DNA of 64,000 bases from CALJFL01 sp964590005. Lineage in GTDB: Bacteria > Pseudomonadota > Gammaproteobacteria > Pseudomonadales > Halieaceae. The stretch covers positions 1-64,000 of the forward strand of contig CAZPVJ010000161.1 of assembly GCA_964590005.1 (NCBI GenBank). Direction: 5' to 3'. Made by a program: the position numbers and the translations under genes. Below, one piece after another: positions 25,858-34,453 of this stretch. Every line of letters starts with the position of its first letter. Position 1 is the stretch's first letter. Below the pieces are notes generated by a model. The model saw only the letters and a list, made by a program, of their open reading frames with translations. It had not been told where the DNA came from and ran no database searches.

Positions 25858-26876
25858 GTAATCTAGGCAGCGCGCGTGCCGCTATCGCCTCCGCCGGGGT
25901 GATCGATGTTCACGCTCACGCGGTACTCGCCGATAGCATGGGTAAAGCGGGCCGACACGGCCCGGAGATTGGCTATACCGACGACGGTAAACCCTGGTTC
26001 AGGGTTGGCGATTATCGGCTCGACGGAGTCCGTTATGAGGGCGGTCCGTTCATGGAGGGCGATCTGCGCGTCGCTGAAATGGATCGCTGCGGTATCGACC
26101 TGCAGGTGGTGTCGCCCAATCCGCTAACCTATTTTCATTTCATTGAATCGCAGCCGGCGATACATTTCTGTCGAGAACACAATGATGCCCTGGCGTCCTT
26201 GGTTGCGCGTCATCCCGATCGACTGGTGGGTTGTGCAGCGCTGCCTATGCAGGACGTGGGCGCGGCCTGCGAAGAGCTGGACCGCGCGGTAAATGACCTG
26301 GGTATGGTCGGTGCCTATATTGGCACCGATGTGGGCAGGCCTTTGAACGACCCTGAGCTTTATGCTTTCTATGAAAAACTGGTCTCCCTGGATGTCCCGC
26401 TATTTATTCACCCCGCGCCAGCGGGTATCGACGGGCCACCGGGCGACGCCAACCTCAAACAGTTTGACCTGGATCTGCTCACAGGGTTTGCCGGACAGGA
26501 GACCATTGCGGTTGCCACGCTGATTTATGGGGGCGTAGTGCATCGCTTTCCCGACCTGGACATTTGCCTCTCCCATGCTGGTGGCGGTGTGACGTCGTTG
26601 ATCGGTCGACTTAACCGCGCTTGCGTGAAGCGACCCTGGGTGCCGGAACATCTCCAACATGAGGGCGCCTTTGAGGAAGCACTCGCTGGCCTCTGGTTTG
26701 ATACCCACGTGCACGACGCCCGGGTGTTGGCGCTGGTGATGGAGATCATGGGCCATGACCGATTGGTAATGGGGACCAACTTTTCGGGCTGGGACCAGCA
26801 TGCCATTGGTACGGGCGGCGAGTACCAGGACCTGTTTGCCGGTAACGCCAAGCGATTACTGAGGGCTGCAGTATGA
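25854..26876 (+). CDS. Amidohydrolase_2 (ACMSD-like) protein
   Basis: A 340-residue TIM-barrel protein related to 2-amino-3-carboxymuconate semialdehyde decarboxylase and other amidohydrolase_2 decarboxylases/hydratases. Metal motif HAH is at 20-22 (IDVHAH), followed by His186 (LFIHPAPAG) and His241 (LSHAGGG). The usual metal-binding aspartate in G[TS]D is Asn309 (MGTNFSGWD). Family members remove carboxylate groups from, or hydrolyse, ring-derived acids. The start overlaps the preceding SDR stop (ATGA) and its own stop overlaps the next gene, so it is firmly part of the operon. Whether the Asn substitution keeps activity is open. Confidence 0.88.
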   Translation: MSNLGSARAAIASAGVIDVHAHAVLADSMGKAGRHGPEIGYTDDGKPWFRVGDYRLDGVRYEGGPFMEGDLRVAEMDRCGIDLQVVSPNPLTYFHFIESQPAIHFCREHNDALASLVARHPDRLVGCAALPMQDVGAACEELDRAVNDLGMVGAYIGTDVGRPLNDPELYAFYEKLVSLDVPLFIHPAPAGIDGPPGDANLKQFDLDLLTGFAGQETIAVATLIYGGVVHRFPDLDICLSHAGGGVTSLIGRLNRACVKRPWVPEHLQHEGAFEEALAGLWFDTHVHDARVLALVMEIMGHDRLVMGTNFSGWDQHAIGTGGEYQDLFAGNAKRLLRAAV

Positions 26877-27250
26877 CGCCAGTATCGGTAGTCGAAAATT
26901 TTATTGCCAGCTGGAATCGCATGGATTTTGACGCGGTGGTGTCGGCCCTGTCCGAGGATGTTTACTACCACAATATCCCGATGGAACCGATCTCCGGGCA
27001 TGACAAGGTCACCGACTATCTAAGCGGCGCATGGATATTCAGCGAGTGCGACTGGCGCCTCATAAATATCGCAGTCTCGGGCGATACGGTACTTACTGAG
27101 CGTATCGACGCCTTTGTCATCAATGGTCACCCGGTTGCGCTGCCTTTAATGGGTATCTTTGTGGTGACGGGTGACAAGATCAGTCAGTGGCGAGACTATT
27201 TCGATCTTGCCGATTACCAACAGCAACTCAAAGCCGCCGGTATCGGCTGA
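26873..27250 (+). CDS. Limonene-1,2-epoxide hydrolase-like protein
   Basis: A 125-residue SnoaL-superfamily protein with the residue pattern of limonene-1,2-epoxide hydrolase: Tyr32-x-Asn34 (YHN), Arg77-x-Asp79 (RID) and Asp108 (WRDYFD), matching the known Tyr/Asn/Arg/Asp/Asp catalytic set of that family. It probably adds water to an epoxide in one step without a covalent intermediate. The start overlaps the ACMSD-like gene by four bases. Together with two P450s this suggests epoxidation followed by hydrolysis to a diol, later oxidised by the SDRs (inference). The length is slightly shorter than the roughly 149-residue Rhodococcus enzyme. Confidence 0.85.
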   Translation: MTPVSVVENFIASWNRMDFDAVVSALSEDVYYHNIPMEPISGHDKVTDYLSGAWIFSECDWRLINIAVSGDTVLTERIDAFVINGHPVALPLMGIFVVTGDKISQWRDYFDLADYQQQLKAAGIG

Positions 27251-27280
27251 CCGCTTTGTTTCTGTCGGACTCACTGCGCG

Positions 27281-27295
27281 GAGGGTATTACCATT
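27281..27295 (+). promoter_or_regulatory. Strong ribosome site before a probable ATT start codon
   Basis: GGAGGG (27281-27286) lies 6 bases before ATT at 27293-27295, which opens the MFS reading frame with a usual short basic N-terminus. The first in-frame ATG (27353) has no ribosome site and would remove half of the first membrane helix. Confidence 0.6.
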
Positions 27296-28522
27296 TCAAG
27301 CACACGACGTGACGAGATTCTGGAACGTTGGCCACTGATCCTGGCTTCCTGCATGGGAGTGGTCTGCGCCTCGAACGTGTTGCCCTATTACACCATTGGC
27401 GCACTGGTCGTGCCGGTGACAGAAGAGTTCGGTTGGACCCGGGCACAGTTTCAGGCCGCCATCCTGTTCAGCTCCGGGCTTGGCGCATTGACCTCGCCCC
27501 TGGTGGGCTGGTTGATCGACCGGTATGGCGCGCGGAGGGTGGCGCTCCCCTCGGTTTTGGGCCTGGGTTGCGGGTTCTTTTTCGCCGCTTCAATGCAGGG
27601 TCAGCTGTGGATGCTTTTTCTCGCCTACGGCGCGATGGCGTTTTTGGGGGCAGGTACTATCCCGGTAACCTGGACCCGTGCCATCGCCACCAGTTTCTTC
27701 AGCCGGCGTGGCCTCGCCCTGGGCCTGACCCTGACCGGCACGGGTATTTGCGCGTCCGTGGCACCCCATATCACTGTATGGATGACCTCCGAGTACGGTT
27801 GGCGCGGTGCTTACCTTGGTCTTGGGCTTATCCCCATGTTGCTGGCCTTTCCCGTCCTGTTCTTTTTCTTCAAGCCGGTGGAAATAAACCAGCTTTCCGA
27901 TAAGGACGAGGTGGCGGCTCGGCAAACAGGCAAAACACTCACCGAGGCGTCACGAGACTACCGCTTCTGGGCGCTGTTGTTCTCTATATTATTTGCCTAC
28001 ATGGGGTTCTCCGGTATCGGTCCCAACCTGCTGCCTTCGATGACAGATGATGGCTTTAGCCGCAGCCAAGCCGCAACCATCCAGAGTATTTTTGGGGGTT
28101 CAATTGTTATTGGCAGGGTGGTGGTGGGTTACACGCTGGATCGGCTTTGGGCACCTGGCGTGGCGGCTGTATCATTGATAATGCCCGCGATCGGCACCTG
28201 GATCCTGTTCGGTGATCAGACCCTGGCGATGGCAGCGGCAGCCAGCTTTTTGATCGGGTTCGCCGCAGGCGCTGAGCTCGATCTGATGGCCTTTCTTGCC
28301 GCCCGCTACTTTGGTCTCAAGCACTATGCGAAAATTTACTCGGTACTCTATGCGACCCTGGCGGTCTGCTCCGGAACCGCACCCATGTTATTCGCTAGCG
28401 TTTACGACAAAACGGCAAGCTATGACATCGGGTTTATGGTCGCCTCAGGGTTGTTCATCGTGGCAACCTTATTGATTCTCGTCATGGGGCGCTATCCGAA
28501 AGAGTATGCAACAGCCCATTGA
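27293..28522 (+). CDS. MFS transporter
   Basis: A 409-residue, roughly 12-helix major facilitator transporter of the monocarboxylate/oxalate-formate-like branch. The loop GWLIDRYGARRVALPS between helices 2 and 3 matches the MFS A-motif region, and RAIATSFFSRRGLALGLTLTGTG is typical of this branch. With the ATT start the protein begins SSTRRDEILERWPLILASC, a normal cytoplasmic tail before helix 1; the ATG at 27353 would truncate it. It ends the P450 operon, 42 bases after the epoxide-hydrolase-like gene, and probably imports the substrate or exports a product. Confidence 0.88.
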   Translation: MSSTRRDEILERWPLILASCMGVVCASNVLPYYTIGALVVPVTEEFGWTRAQFQAAILFSSGLGALTSPLVGWLIDRYGARRVALPSVLGLGCGFFFAASMQGQLWMLFLAYGAMAFLGAGTIPVTWTRAIATSFFSRRGLALGLTLTGTGICASVAPHITVWMTSEYGWRGAYLGLGLIPMLLAFPVLFFFFKPVEINQLSDKDEVAARQTGKTLTEASRDYRFWALLFSILFAYMGFSGIGPNLLPSMTDDGFSRSQAATIQSIFGGSIVIGRVVVGYTLDRLWAPGVAAVSLIMPAIGTWILFGDQTLAMAAAASFLIGFAAGAELDLMAFLAARYFGLKHYAKIYSVLYATLAVCSGTAPMLFASVYDKTASYDIGFMVASGLFIVATLLILVMGRYPKEYATAH

Positions 28523-28743
28523 TCAGGCCATTGCCCCGGTCTGGTCAGCCAGGGTAATTATCCTGTGATTACCTTGCCTTCAACACCCGTTACCGTGAGC
28601 TGAGCGCCTTTTCAGGCGTCCCTGGATGTCTAGCAACTGGCGGATAGTCTGCGGCGTTATCGCTCTGCGCCCTCGAAAGTTTCTCGAGCCGACAGCCTGG
28701 TGTAAAGTCAGCGCTGGATTGCCGGTCTGACAGGATGCGATGT

Positions 28744-30048
28744 ATGAAAGTAGGTTCGTTTTCGCCCTCACAAGTGCAGCGTACGCTATACGCCATGGCG
28801 GGCGATGACTGTTCCCTGCACCATGACCTCGACAAGCTCACCAGTAAGCAGCAGGTTGATCACGCGGAAAACCAGATGCTGACGGCTGCTCTGCAGGTGG
28901 CACTCGTCGGCCTGGGTAAGCCCGACGATGAGGTTGCGCTGCTGACTGAGTTTTCCGAGCCCGACTGGCAACCGCTGTTTTATCACTACCATGATCTCTT
29001 CTCGCGCATGGGCTTGAACCCCGTACAGAAGAGCGGACTGCATTATGTGCCGTTGGCCGAATACTATTCTCAGGTAGCCAATGTGGCATCCGGTGCGGAG
29101 TTACTCAACTTGTACATGATAAGTGGTGACAACGCCGTGTTGCACCAGAGTGAGGAAGCACTCCAAATCAGCCGTAACGTCAACTCAAAGCTGCATTTTG
29201 CCAGGCATGCGCCCGATGCGGGCATCCCTGTTCCAGAAACACATATATTCAGCCACCTGCAGATTCGCCAGGGGGCTGCTGATCCGTTTTTTGCTCGCAA
29301 TCCCGGTGGTGTGATGCTGAAGATCCTCGGCCTGGCAGGCGCCCGTAACGTGACCGCTGTAGCGGGACGGGATGAATGCGAGGCTTACATAGCAGAGTTC
29401 GATGACTCGCTGGAAGTGTTGTTACAGGAAAAGCTGGACACCGACCGTTATACCGAGATGACAGTCGACCTGACCATCAGTCACAGTCGTGTAGAAATCA
29501 ATAATGTCAGGAAGCTTTTGTTTGCCCAGGGTAAATGGGCCGGTAATTACTTCGGTCCTGACAACTCCCTGAGCCCTGCCCATAGAGAGGTGCTGCTGGC
29601 GGTGGGGGAGTACGCCCGAGAGCAGGGTCATGTGCAGGAAGAAGGTACCAATTGCGGTATCGATTATTTTGTCGACGGCGATGAGGTCATTGTCACCGAG
29701 ATTAATGCCCGCTGGACAGGCGGTTTATTCCCCGCCGAATTCCTGAGGCAGTTGGCTTATGATGGCCCCGCAATCGCTTTCTTCGACACTGTGCCATTGG
29801 CGGAGAAGGAGGCCCTGGAGTCTTTTCAACGCCTGACTTACCCGAGCGCCAGTGATGACCAGGTGTTCGCTATGGTGCCTATGGGATTTTGCCCTTTTAC
29901 GATTGGGGAGCCGGGCGAAGAAGTATTTATCACCTGGCAGCTGGTATTGGGAGACTTCCAGGCATTCGTTCGCGCGCGCGATGCCCATCTTTCGGACGCC
30001 GCGTTTCCGACGGCCTCGACAATCGCCAGTGATGGGTCAAGTGCTTAA
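28744..30048 (+). CDS. ATP-grasp-like protein of unknown function
   Basis: A 434-residue soluble protein. The central part has RNPGGVMLKILGLAGARN and VLLQEKLDTDRYTEMTVDL, and the C-terminal third has GIDYFVDGDEVIVTEINARWTGG split as a beta hairpin ending in E-I-N-A-R, the metal-binding signature of ATP-grasp ligases. Such enzymes join a carboxylate to an amine or thiol using ATP. The N-terminal 150 residues resemble nothing I recognise. ATG at 28744 follows AGGA; an earlier in-frame ATG is less well placed. It stands alone between the P450 operon and a convergent flavoenzyme. The upstream gap (28523-28743) has two small hairpins and no gene. Confidence 0.65.
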   Translation: MKVGSFSPSQVQRTLYAMAGDDCSLHHDLDKLTSKQQVDHAENQMLTAALQVALVGLGKPDDEVALLTEFSEPDWQPLFYHYHDLFSRMGLNPVQKSGLHYVPLAEYYSQVANVASGAELLNLYMISGDNAVLHQSEEALQISRNVNSKLHFARHAPDAGIPVPETHIFSHLQIRQGAADPFFARNPGGVMLKILGLAGARNVTAVAGRDECEAYIAEFDDSLEVLLQEKLDTDRYTEMTVDLTISHSRVEINNVRKLLFAQGKWAGNYFGPDNSLSPAHREVLLAVGEYAREQGHVQEEGTNCGIDYFVDGDEVIVTEINARWTGGLFPAEFLRQLAYDGPAIAFFDTVPLAEKEALESFQRLTYPSASDDQVFAMVPMGFCPFTIGEPGEEVFITWQLVLGDFQAFVRARDAHLSDAAFPTASTIASDGSSA

Positions 30049-30056
30049 GGAAACTA

Positions 30057-31280
30057 TCAGCCCTGCAAACGCGCTGGCCTGAAATCATCCAGCAGGGAAA
30101 TAGCGATCTCGTCGAGTATCTCAGTGGCCGCCAATCGGCCTACCAGGGGTGCCAGGGTGACGCCGCTGTGCATCACCGCGAAATAGATATTTCGTTCTGA
30201 GGGGTGCCTTCCCACCACCGGCAGGCCGTCCATGGGCATGGGGCGCCAGCCGATGCCGACTTCCTCGATTTGGGCCTGCGCCAGCGCCGGTAAAAATTGT
30301 GTGGCAATGGTCATAATGCGTTGCGCGTGCTGCTCTGCCAACTCCGGGCTGGGATGGCGGTTGGGGTACTCGGCCAGAAAAGCCCGGTGCTCTTGCGTGG
30401 CGGGCGCGCCAGCCTGTTCCCCCAGGACTACGCGCCCGTCTTTGCGCTGATGGATGTGCACGCCAGGAGCCACTATGACGGGCTCCAGAATGGGTGAGAG
30501 GGGTGCCGTCGTGACAATAATGCCGGGGGTGGGGCGCTGCGGAATTGGAAAGCCCGTTTTCTGCGCCAGATTGGTCGTTCCGAGGCCTGCTGCGATTACC
30601 AGGTGATCGGCTGTGAACTCGCCTGCTGCCGTGCTGGCGACGATTTTATTGCCAGTGCGAGTGATTGCCGAAACCCTGGCCGGGTAGACGATGTTACCGC
30701 TCGAGTCCTGCACTCCCTGTAATAGCTGTTCAGTGGCCAGCTTCGCATCGACGGCTCCATCCAGGGCGCAGAAAGCTACATCAGTGGCGGGGCCAAAGTC
30801 GATCGCGGGTGCCAGCGACCTGGCGCGCTCGGCAGGGATCATCCAGGTTGGCGAGCCAAAGCCTCGAATGGTGTCGATACTGGCGACCATTTCTGCTTGC
30901 GCGGACGAGTCGTCCATCCATTCCAGGCAGCCACCCCAATGCAGTGGAAGATCCAGTTGTTCGGCCAGTCGATGATACTCATGCAGGGCAAAGCTACTTA
31001 GCGTGTAGTAACTGCGCGGTACTTTTGCATAAGAGGCGTTTATCCAGGCGAAGCTATTACCAGAGGCCTGGCACGCTGGCTCGCGGGCTTCAAGTACGGT
31101 GACCTGGCAACCGCGTTGACTCAAGTGCCAGGCGATAGAGGCGCCGACGATACCAGCGCCGACGACCACAACCTGCGGTGTCGTTCTCAGCTTGCTGCCA
31201 TTGCTCTGAGCGAGCAGTGTCGCCGGCAAGCCCGCCAGTGTTGCGCCCAGCGATGCACTCAATAAAGTTCTGCGTCGCAT
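30057..31280 (-). CDS. FAD-dependent oxidoreductase (DAO family)
   Basis: A 407-residue flavoprotein. The dinucleotide motif VVVVGAGIVGASIAWHLSQ appears after a Tat-like N-terminus (MRRRTLLSASLGATLAGLPA), so it may be periplasmic. RGCQVTVLEA and the C-terminal GIGWRPMPMDGLPVVG are typical of D-amino-acid oxidase/glycine-oxidase-like enzymes, which oxidise amines or amino acids. It is convergent with the ATP-grasp gene (8 bases between stops) and downstream of the RND permease on the same strand. Substrate unknown. Confidence 0.88.
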   Translation of the reverse strand: MRRRTLLSASLGATLAGLPATLLAQSNGSKLRTTPQVVVVGAGIVGASIAWHLSQRGCQVTVLEAREPACQASGNSFAWINASYAKVPRSYYTLSSFALHEYHRLAEQLDLPLHWGGCLEWMDDSSAQAEMVASIDTIRGFGSPTWMIPAERARSLAPAIDFGPATDVAFCALDGAVDAKLATEQLLQGVQDSSGNIVYPARVSAITRTGNKIVASTAAGEFTADHLVIAAGLGTTNLAQKTGFPIPQRPTPGIIVTTAPLSPILEPVIVAPGVHIHQRKDGRVVLGEQAGAPATQEHRAFLAEYPNRHPSPELAEQHAQRIMTIATQFLPALAQAQIEEVGIGWRPMPMDGLPVVGRHPSERNIYFAVMHSGVTLAPLVGRLAATEILDEIAISLLDDFRPARLQG

Positions 31281-31315
31281 CCAGTAACCCTGTCAGTGTT
31301 ATTGGTAAGAAATAC

Positions 31316-34300
31316 TCATTGTTCGGCCTGCTCTGCGCGCCATGGCCACAGGCGCACTTTGATTCTGTTCATAAAGGCCGCGCAATCTTCGCCAATCAGG
31401 TAGAGAGAGGGCACCATCAGCAGAGAAACGAAAAGCGCAAACAGCACCCCGAAGGCTAGCGATAGCACTGCGGGCTGCAGAAATTGTGCACTGACAGAGC
31501 GCTCCGCCATGATGGGGACCAGCCCAATAAAGGTGGTGACCGTGGTCAGCAATATAGGCCTGAACCGCTGGACACCTGCCTCAATGACTGCATCCGTAGC
31601 GGACTTACCCTGTTTCCGGAGCTTGCCGATGTAGTCGACCAATACCAGGTTGTCGTTCACGACCACGCCGGCCGCAGCGCCAATACCGAAGTAGGAAAAC
31701 ATCGCCATGGGGGTCGAGAAGATAAAGTGACCAAATACGGCGCCCATGAAGCCGTAGGGTATTGCAGTCATGATCAATAGCGGTAGCCAGTATGAATGGA
31801 AGGCTATCGCTATCAGCATATACATAACAAAGAAAGCGATCATGTAAAGCGAGGTTATCTTGCTGAAGAACTCTGCCTCGGTTTCCTGACGCCCGCCCTT
31901 GAGTATATCCAGCTCCGGGTAGCGCGCCTGCAATGTAGGAAGGTAATTACTGGTGAGATCCATGCTGATGTCGCTCACGGTTTCCTTGGGTGCCTCGGTG
32001 GAAACTCGAACCATCCGCTCGCCATCTCGCCTTTGAATCTGCTGTACGCCACTGGCCAGTTCTATACCGACGACTGACAGTAAGGGCACCTCGCGGCCGT
32101 CGGCAGTGCGCACGCGGAAATTCTCCAGGCTATTCAGGTTCTCGCGTAAGGCCCGGGGATAGCGAACCATGACTTTCACGTCGCCATTCTCCCGGGGCAA
32201 CCTTTGTACCTCTTCGCCATAGTAGGCCTGTCTGACCTGGTTGGAGACCTGCGCCAGGTTGATTCCCAGTTTCTCGCTGCCGGGAAGCAGCTTTAGCAGT
32301 ATCTCGTCATTTTCGCCCCGCAGGCTGTCGCGGACATAGTAGGTACTGCTATAGGAGCGGAGTTGTTGCTGTAGCTCATCGCTGGCCTGACGCAGGGTGG
32401 CCATGTCCTTGTGTCGCAGGACGTAGGTGATTGCCGCGCCATCGTTGGTGAATGTATAGCGGACGCTTATATCGTCAGCATCGGGTACGTCTCCGAGCAA
32501 TTCGGTAAAGCGCTTGGCGGTCTGCTCAGCCGACAGACTCCGTCTTTCGATGGGAACAAGGCTGATTATCGCAGAGACACTGTCGCGAGTGGCCCGGGTA
32601 TACCAGCCCTCTATCAACTCCCCTGTTCCGCCCGTGTCAGAGGCCTCTGCCAGCACTTCGCTGACCATTTGATCCTGCGCACTGCGCATGTTTTCAAGAA
32701 CGCTGAGCGCGCGGGAGTAGGGTGTGCCGCTGGGTAAGGTGACTGTGACATACACCTCGTCGCTCTGTATTTCGGGAAAGAAGTTGAACTTGACCCAACC
32801 GGAACTGAACAGCCCGAGGCTAATGATAAAGCCGGCTATGAATATGCTCGTGGTAAGCACACGACGATCGGCTACCCGGGTGATGATGGGTCGGTAGCGC
32901 TGCTCGGCGAACGCGACAATACTTTCTTCGATACGCTTTTGCCGCTGTCGCCATCCCGAGAGGTTAGTACGATGTTGCAAGTGCCGCAGGTGGGCGGGCA
33001 GGATGAGAAATGCCTCAACCAGCGAAATCACCAGGGCTACTGTTATTACAACCGAGAACTGTCCGGTCATGTGGCCGCCGTCGACATCCAGGAACAACCA
33101 GGGGGCAAAGGCGATCATGGTTGTCAGCACCGCAAAAATTACCGGACGCGCAACTGCCAGCGCACCGACGATGGCCGCTTCGCTGCCGCCGCCCATTCGG
33201 TGTGTGTGGTTGTGAATGCTCTCGCCAACGACGATCGCGTCATCCACGACGATGCCCAGAACCAGAAGGAACGCAAAGGTCGAAATGACATTCAGGGAAA
33301 CGTCATAAACGGGTAGCAGCGAGAAGGTGCCAATGAATGCCACCGCGATGCCGGCCGTAACCCAGAGTGCCACGGTAGGCCGCAGGGAGACGATGAGTAC
33401 CAGAAATACCAGCGCCAGGCCCATCCAGGCCGAGTCACCGATAATCTGCATGCGACTCTTGTAGATATCCGCGCTGTCGAACCAGACTGCCATGTCAACA
33501 CCTTGCGGCAGCTGTGGACGCATGTTTTCGACCCAGCCCCGGATCTCGTTGCTGGCTTTGACGACCTGCATGTTTTCACTGGTCATCAGCTTTAACAGCA
33601 CGGCACTTTTACCATTGATACGCGAGCGCAGCTCATTTTCTTCATAGCCGTCGATGACACGCGCGACATCACCCACCGTAATGGTTGCGCCCTCTGCGGT
33701 TTGCCTGACAATTATTTGCGCAAAATCTTGCTCGCTGTCAGCGAGGTTGCGTGCGCGTAGGCGTACATCGCCGGTTGCAGTGCGAACCTGGCCGGACGAA
33801 AGGTTGATCGAACTGGCGCGAATGGCATCCGCGACATCGCTGAACTTGAGCCCGTAGCGGCGCATGGAGGCCTCGGATAACTCGATGGTGACTTCTTCCC
33901 GGCGATTTCCGGCCAGGTCCACGATCGAGATGTAATCCAGCGAGGCAATTTCATCACGCAACTCTTCCGCCAGACGCGTTAGTTCCCGCTCGCTAAGGTC
34001 ACCGTACAGGGCCACCCGGATCATCTCACGGCGTAATTCCCCGCGCTTGACCCTGGGGTTCTCGATATCCCTGGGCAGGGCATTGACCGCGTCTACCCGA
34101 TTTTTGACGTCATTGACGAAGGCGTCGATGTCGACGTAGGAGTTGGCCTGCACGATGATGCTGCCGGCCCCTTCGGAGGCCACGGAGCGCACTCGCTTTA
34201 CGCCATCCAGATCCTTGAGTGCCTCCTCGATTCGAACGATGATCTGCTCTTCGACTTCCTGGGGCGCAGCCCCCGGCCAGATGACGCTAATCTCTGCCTG

Positions 34301-34432
34301 TTTTACCTTGAATTCGGGAAACGCTTCGCGCTCCATCGCTTTGAAGCCGAGATAACCGGACAAAAGAATACCAAGCATCAACAGGTTAGCTGCGACGGGA
34401 TTGCGAACCCACCAGCCAATCAAGCTAGCCAT
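31316..34432 (-). CDS. RND efflux permease (AcrB/HAE-like)
   Basis: A 1038-residue inner-membrane pump with the two-fold RND layout: helix 1 at the N-terminus (WWVRNPVAANLLMLGILLSG), a periplasmic domain, helices 2-6 including VLGIVVDDAIVVGESIHNH (proton-relay aspartate pair), a second periplasmic domain, and terminal helices with GIGAAAGVVVNDNLVLVDYI. It exports hydrophobic compounds by proton antiport with an adaptor and an outer-membrane channel. The adaptor lies 21 bases upstream; no outer-membrane partner is nearby, so a shared TolC-like channel is likely. Substrate range cannot be read. Confidence 0.95.
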   Translation of the reverse strand: MASLIGWWVRNPVAANLLMLGILLSGYLGFKAMEREAFPEFKVKQAEISVIWPGAAPQEVEEQIIVRIEEALKDLDGVKRVRSVASEGAGSIIVQANSYVDIDAFVNDVKNRVDAVNALPRDIENPRVKRGELRREMIRVALYGDLSERELTRLAEELRDEIASLDYISIVDLAGNRREEVTIELSEASMRRYGLKFSDVADAIRASSINLSSGQVRTATGDVRLRARNLADSEQDFAQIIVRQTAEGATITVGDVARVIDGYEENELRSRINGKSAVLLKLMTSENMQVVKASNEIRGWVENMRPQLPQGVDMAVWFDSADIYKSRMQIIGDSAWMGLALVFLVLIVSLRPTVALWVTAGIAVAFIGTFSLLPVYDVSLNVISTFAFLLVLGIVVDDAIVVGESIHNHTHRMGGGSEAAIVGALAVARPVIFAVLTTMIAFAPWLFLDVDGGHMTGQFSVVITVALVISLVEAFLILPAHLRHLQHRTNLSGWRQRQKRIEESIVAFAEQRYRPIITRVADRRVLTTSIFIAGFIISLGLFSSGWVKFNFFPEIQSDEVYVTVTLPSGTPYSRALSVLENMRSAQDQMVSEVLAEASDTGGTGELIEGWYTRATRDSVSAIISLVPIERRSLSAEQTAKRFTELLGDVPDADDISVRYTFTNDGAAITYVLRHKDMATLRQASDELQQQLRSYSSTYYVRDSLRGENDEILLKLLPGSEKLGINLAQVSNQVRQAYYGEEVQRLPRENGDVKVMVRYPRALRENLNSLENFRVRTADGREVPLLSVVGIELASGVQQIQRRDGERMVRVSTEAPKETVSDISMDLTSNYLPTLQARYPELDILKGGRQETEAEFFSKITSLYMIAFFVMYMLIAIAFHSYWLPLLIMTAIPYGFMGAVFGHFIFSTPMAMFSYFGIGAAAGVVVNDNLVLVDYIGKLRKQGKSATDAVIEAGVQRFRPILLTTVTTFIGLVPIMAERSVSAQFLQPAVLSLAFGVLFALFVSLLMVPSLYLIGEDCAAFMNRIKVRLWPWRAEQAEQ

Positions 34433-34453
34433 GTTATTTGGCTACCCCAGGCA

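Noticed and set aside
28553..28619. Terminator or riboswitch after the MFS gene
   Set aside because: Two short hairpins (28553-28573 and 28605-28618) have weak stems and no T-run, and no known riboswitch pattern is visible.
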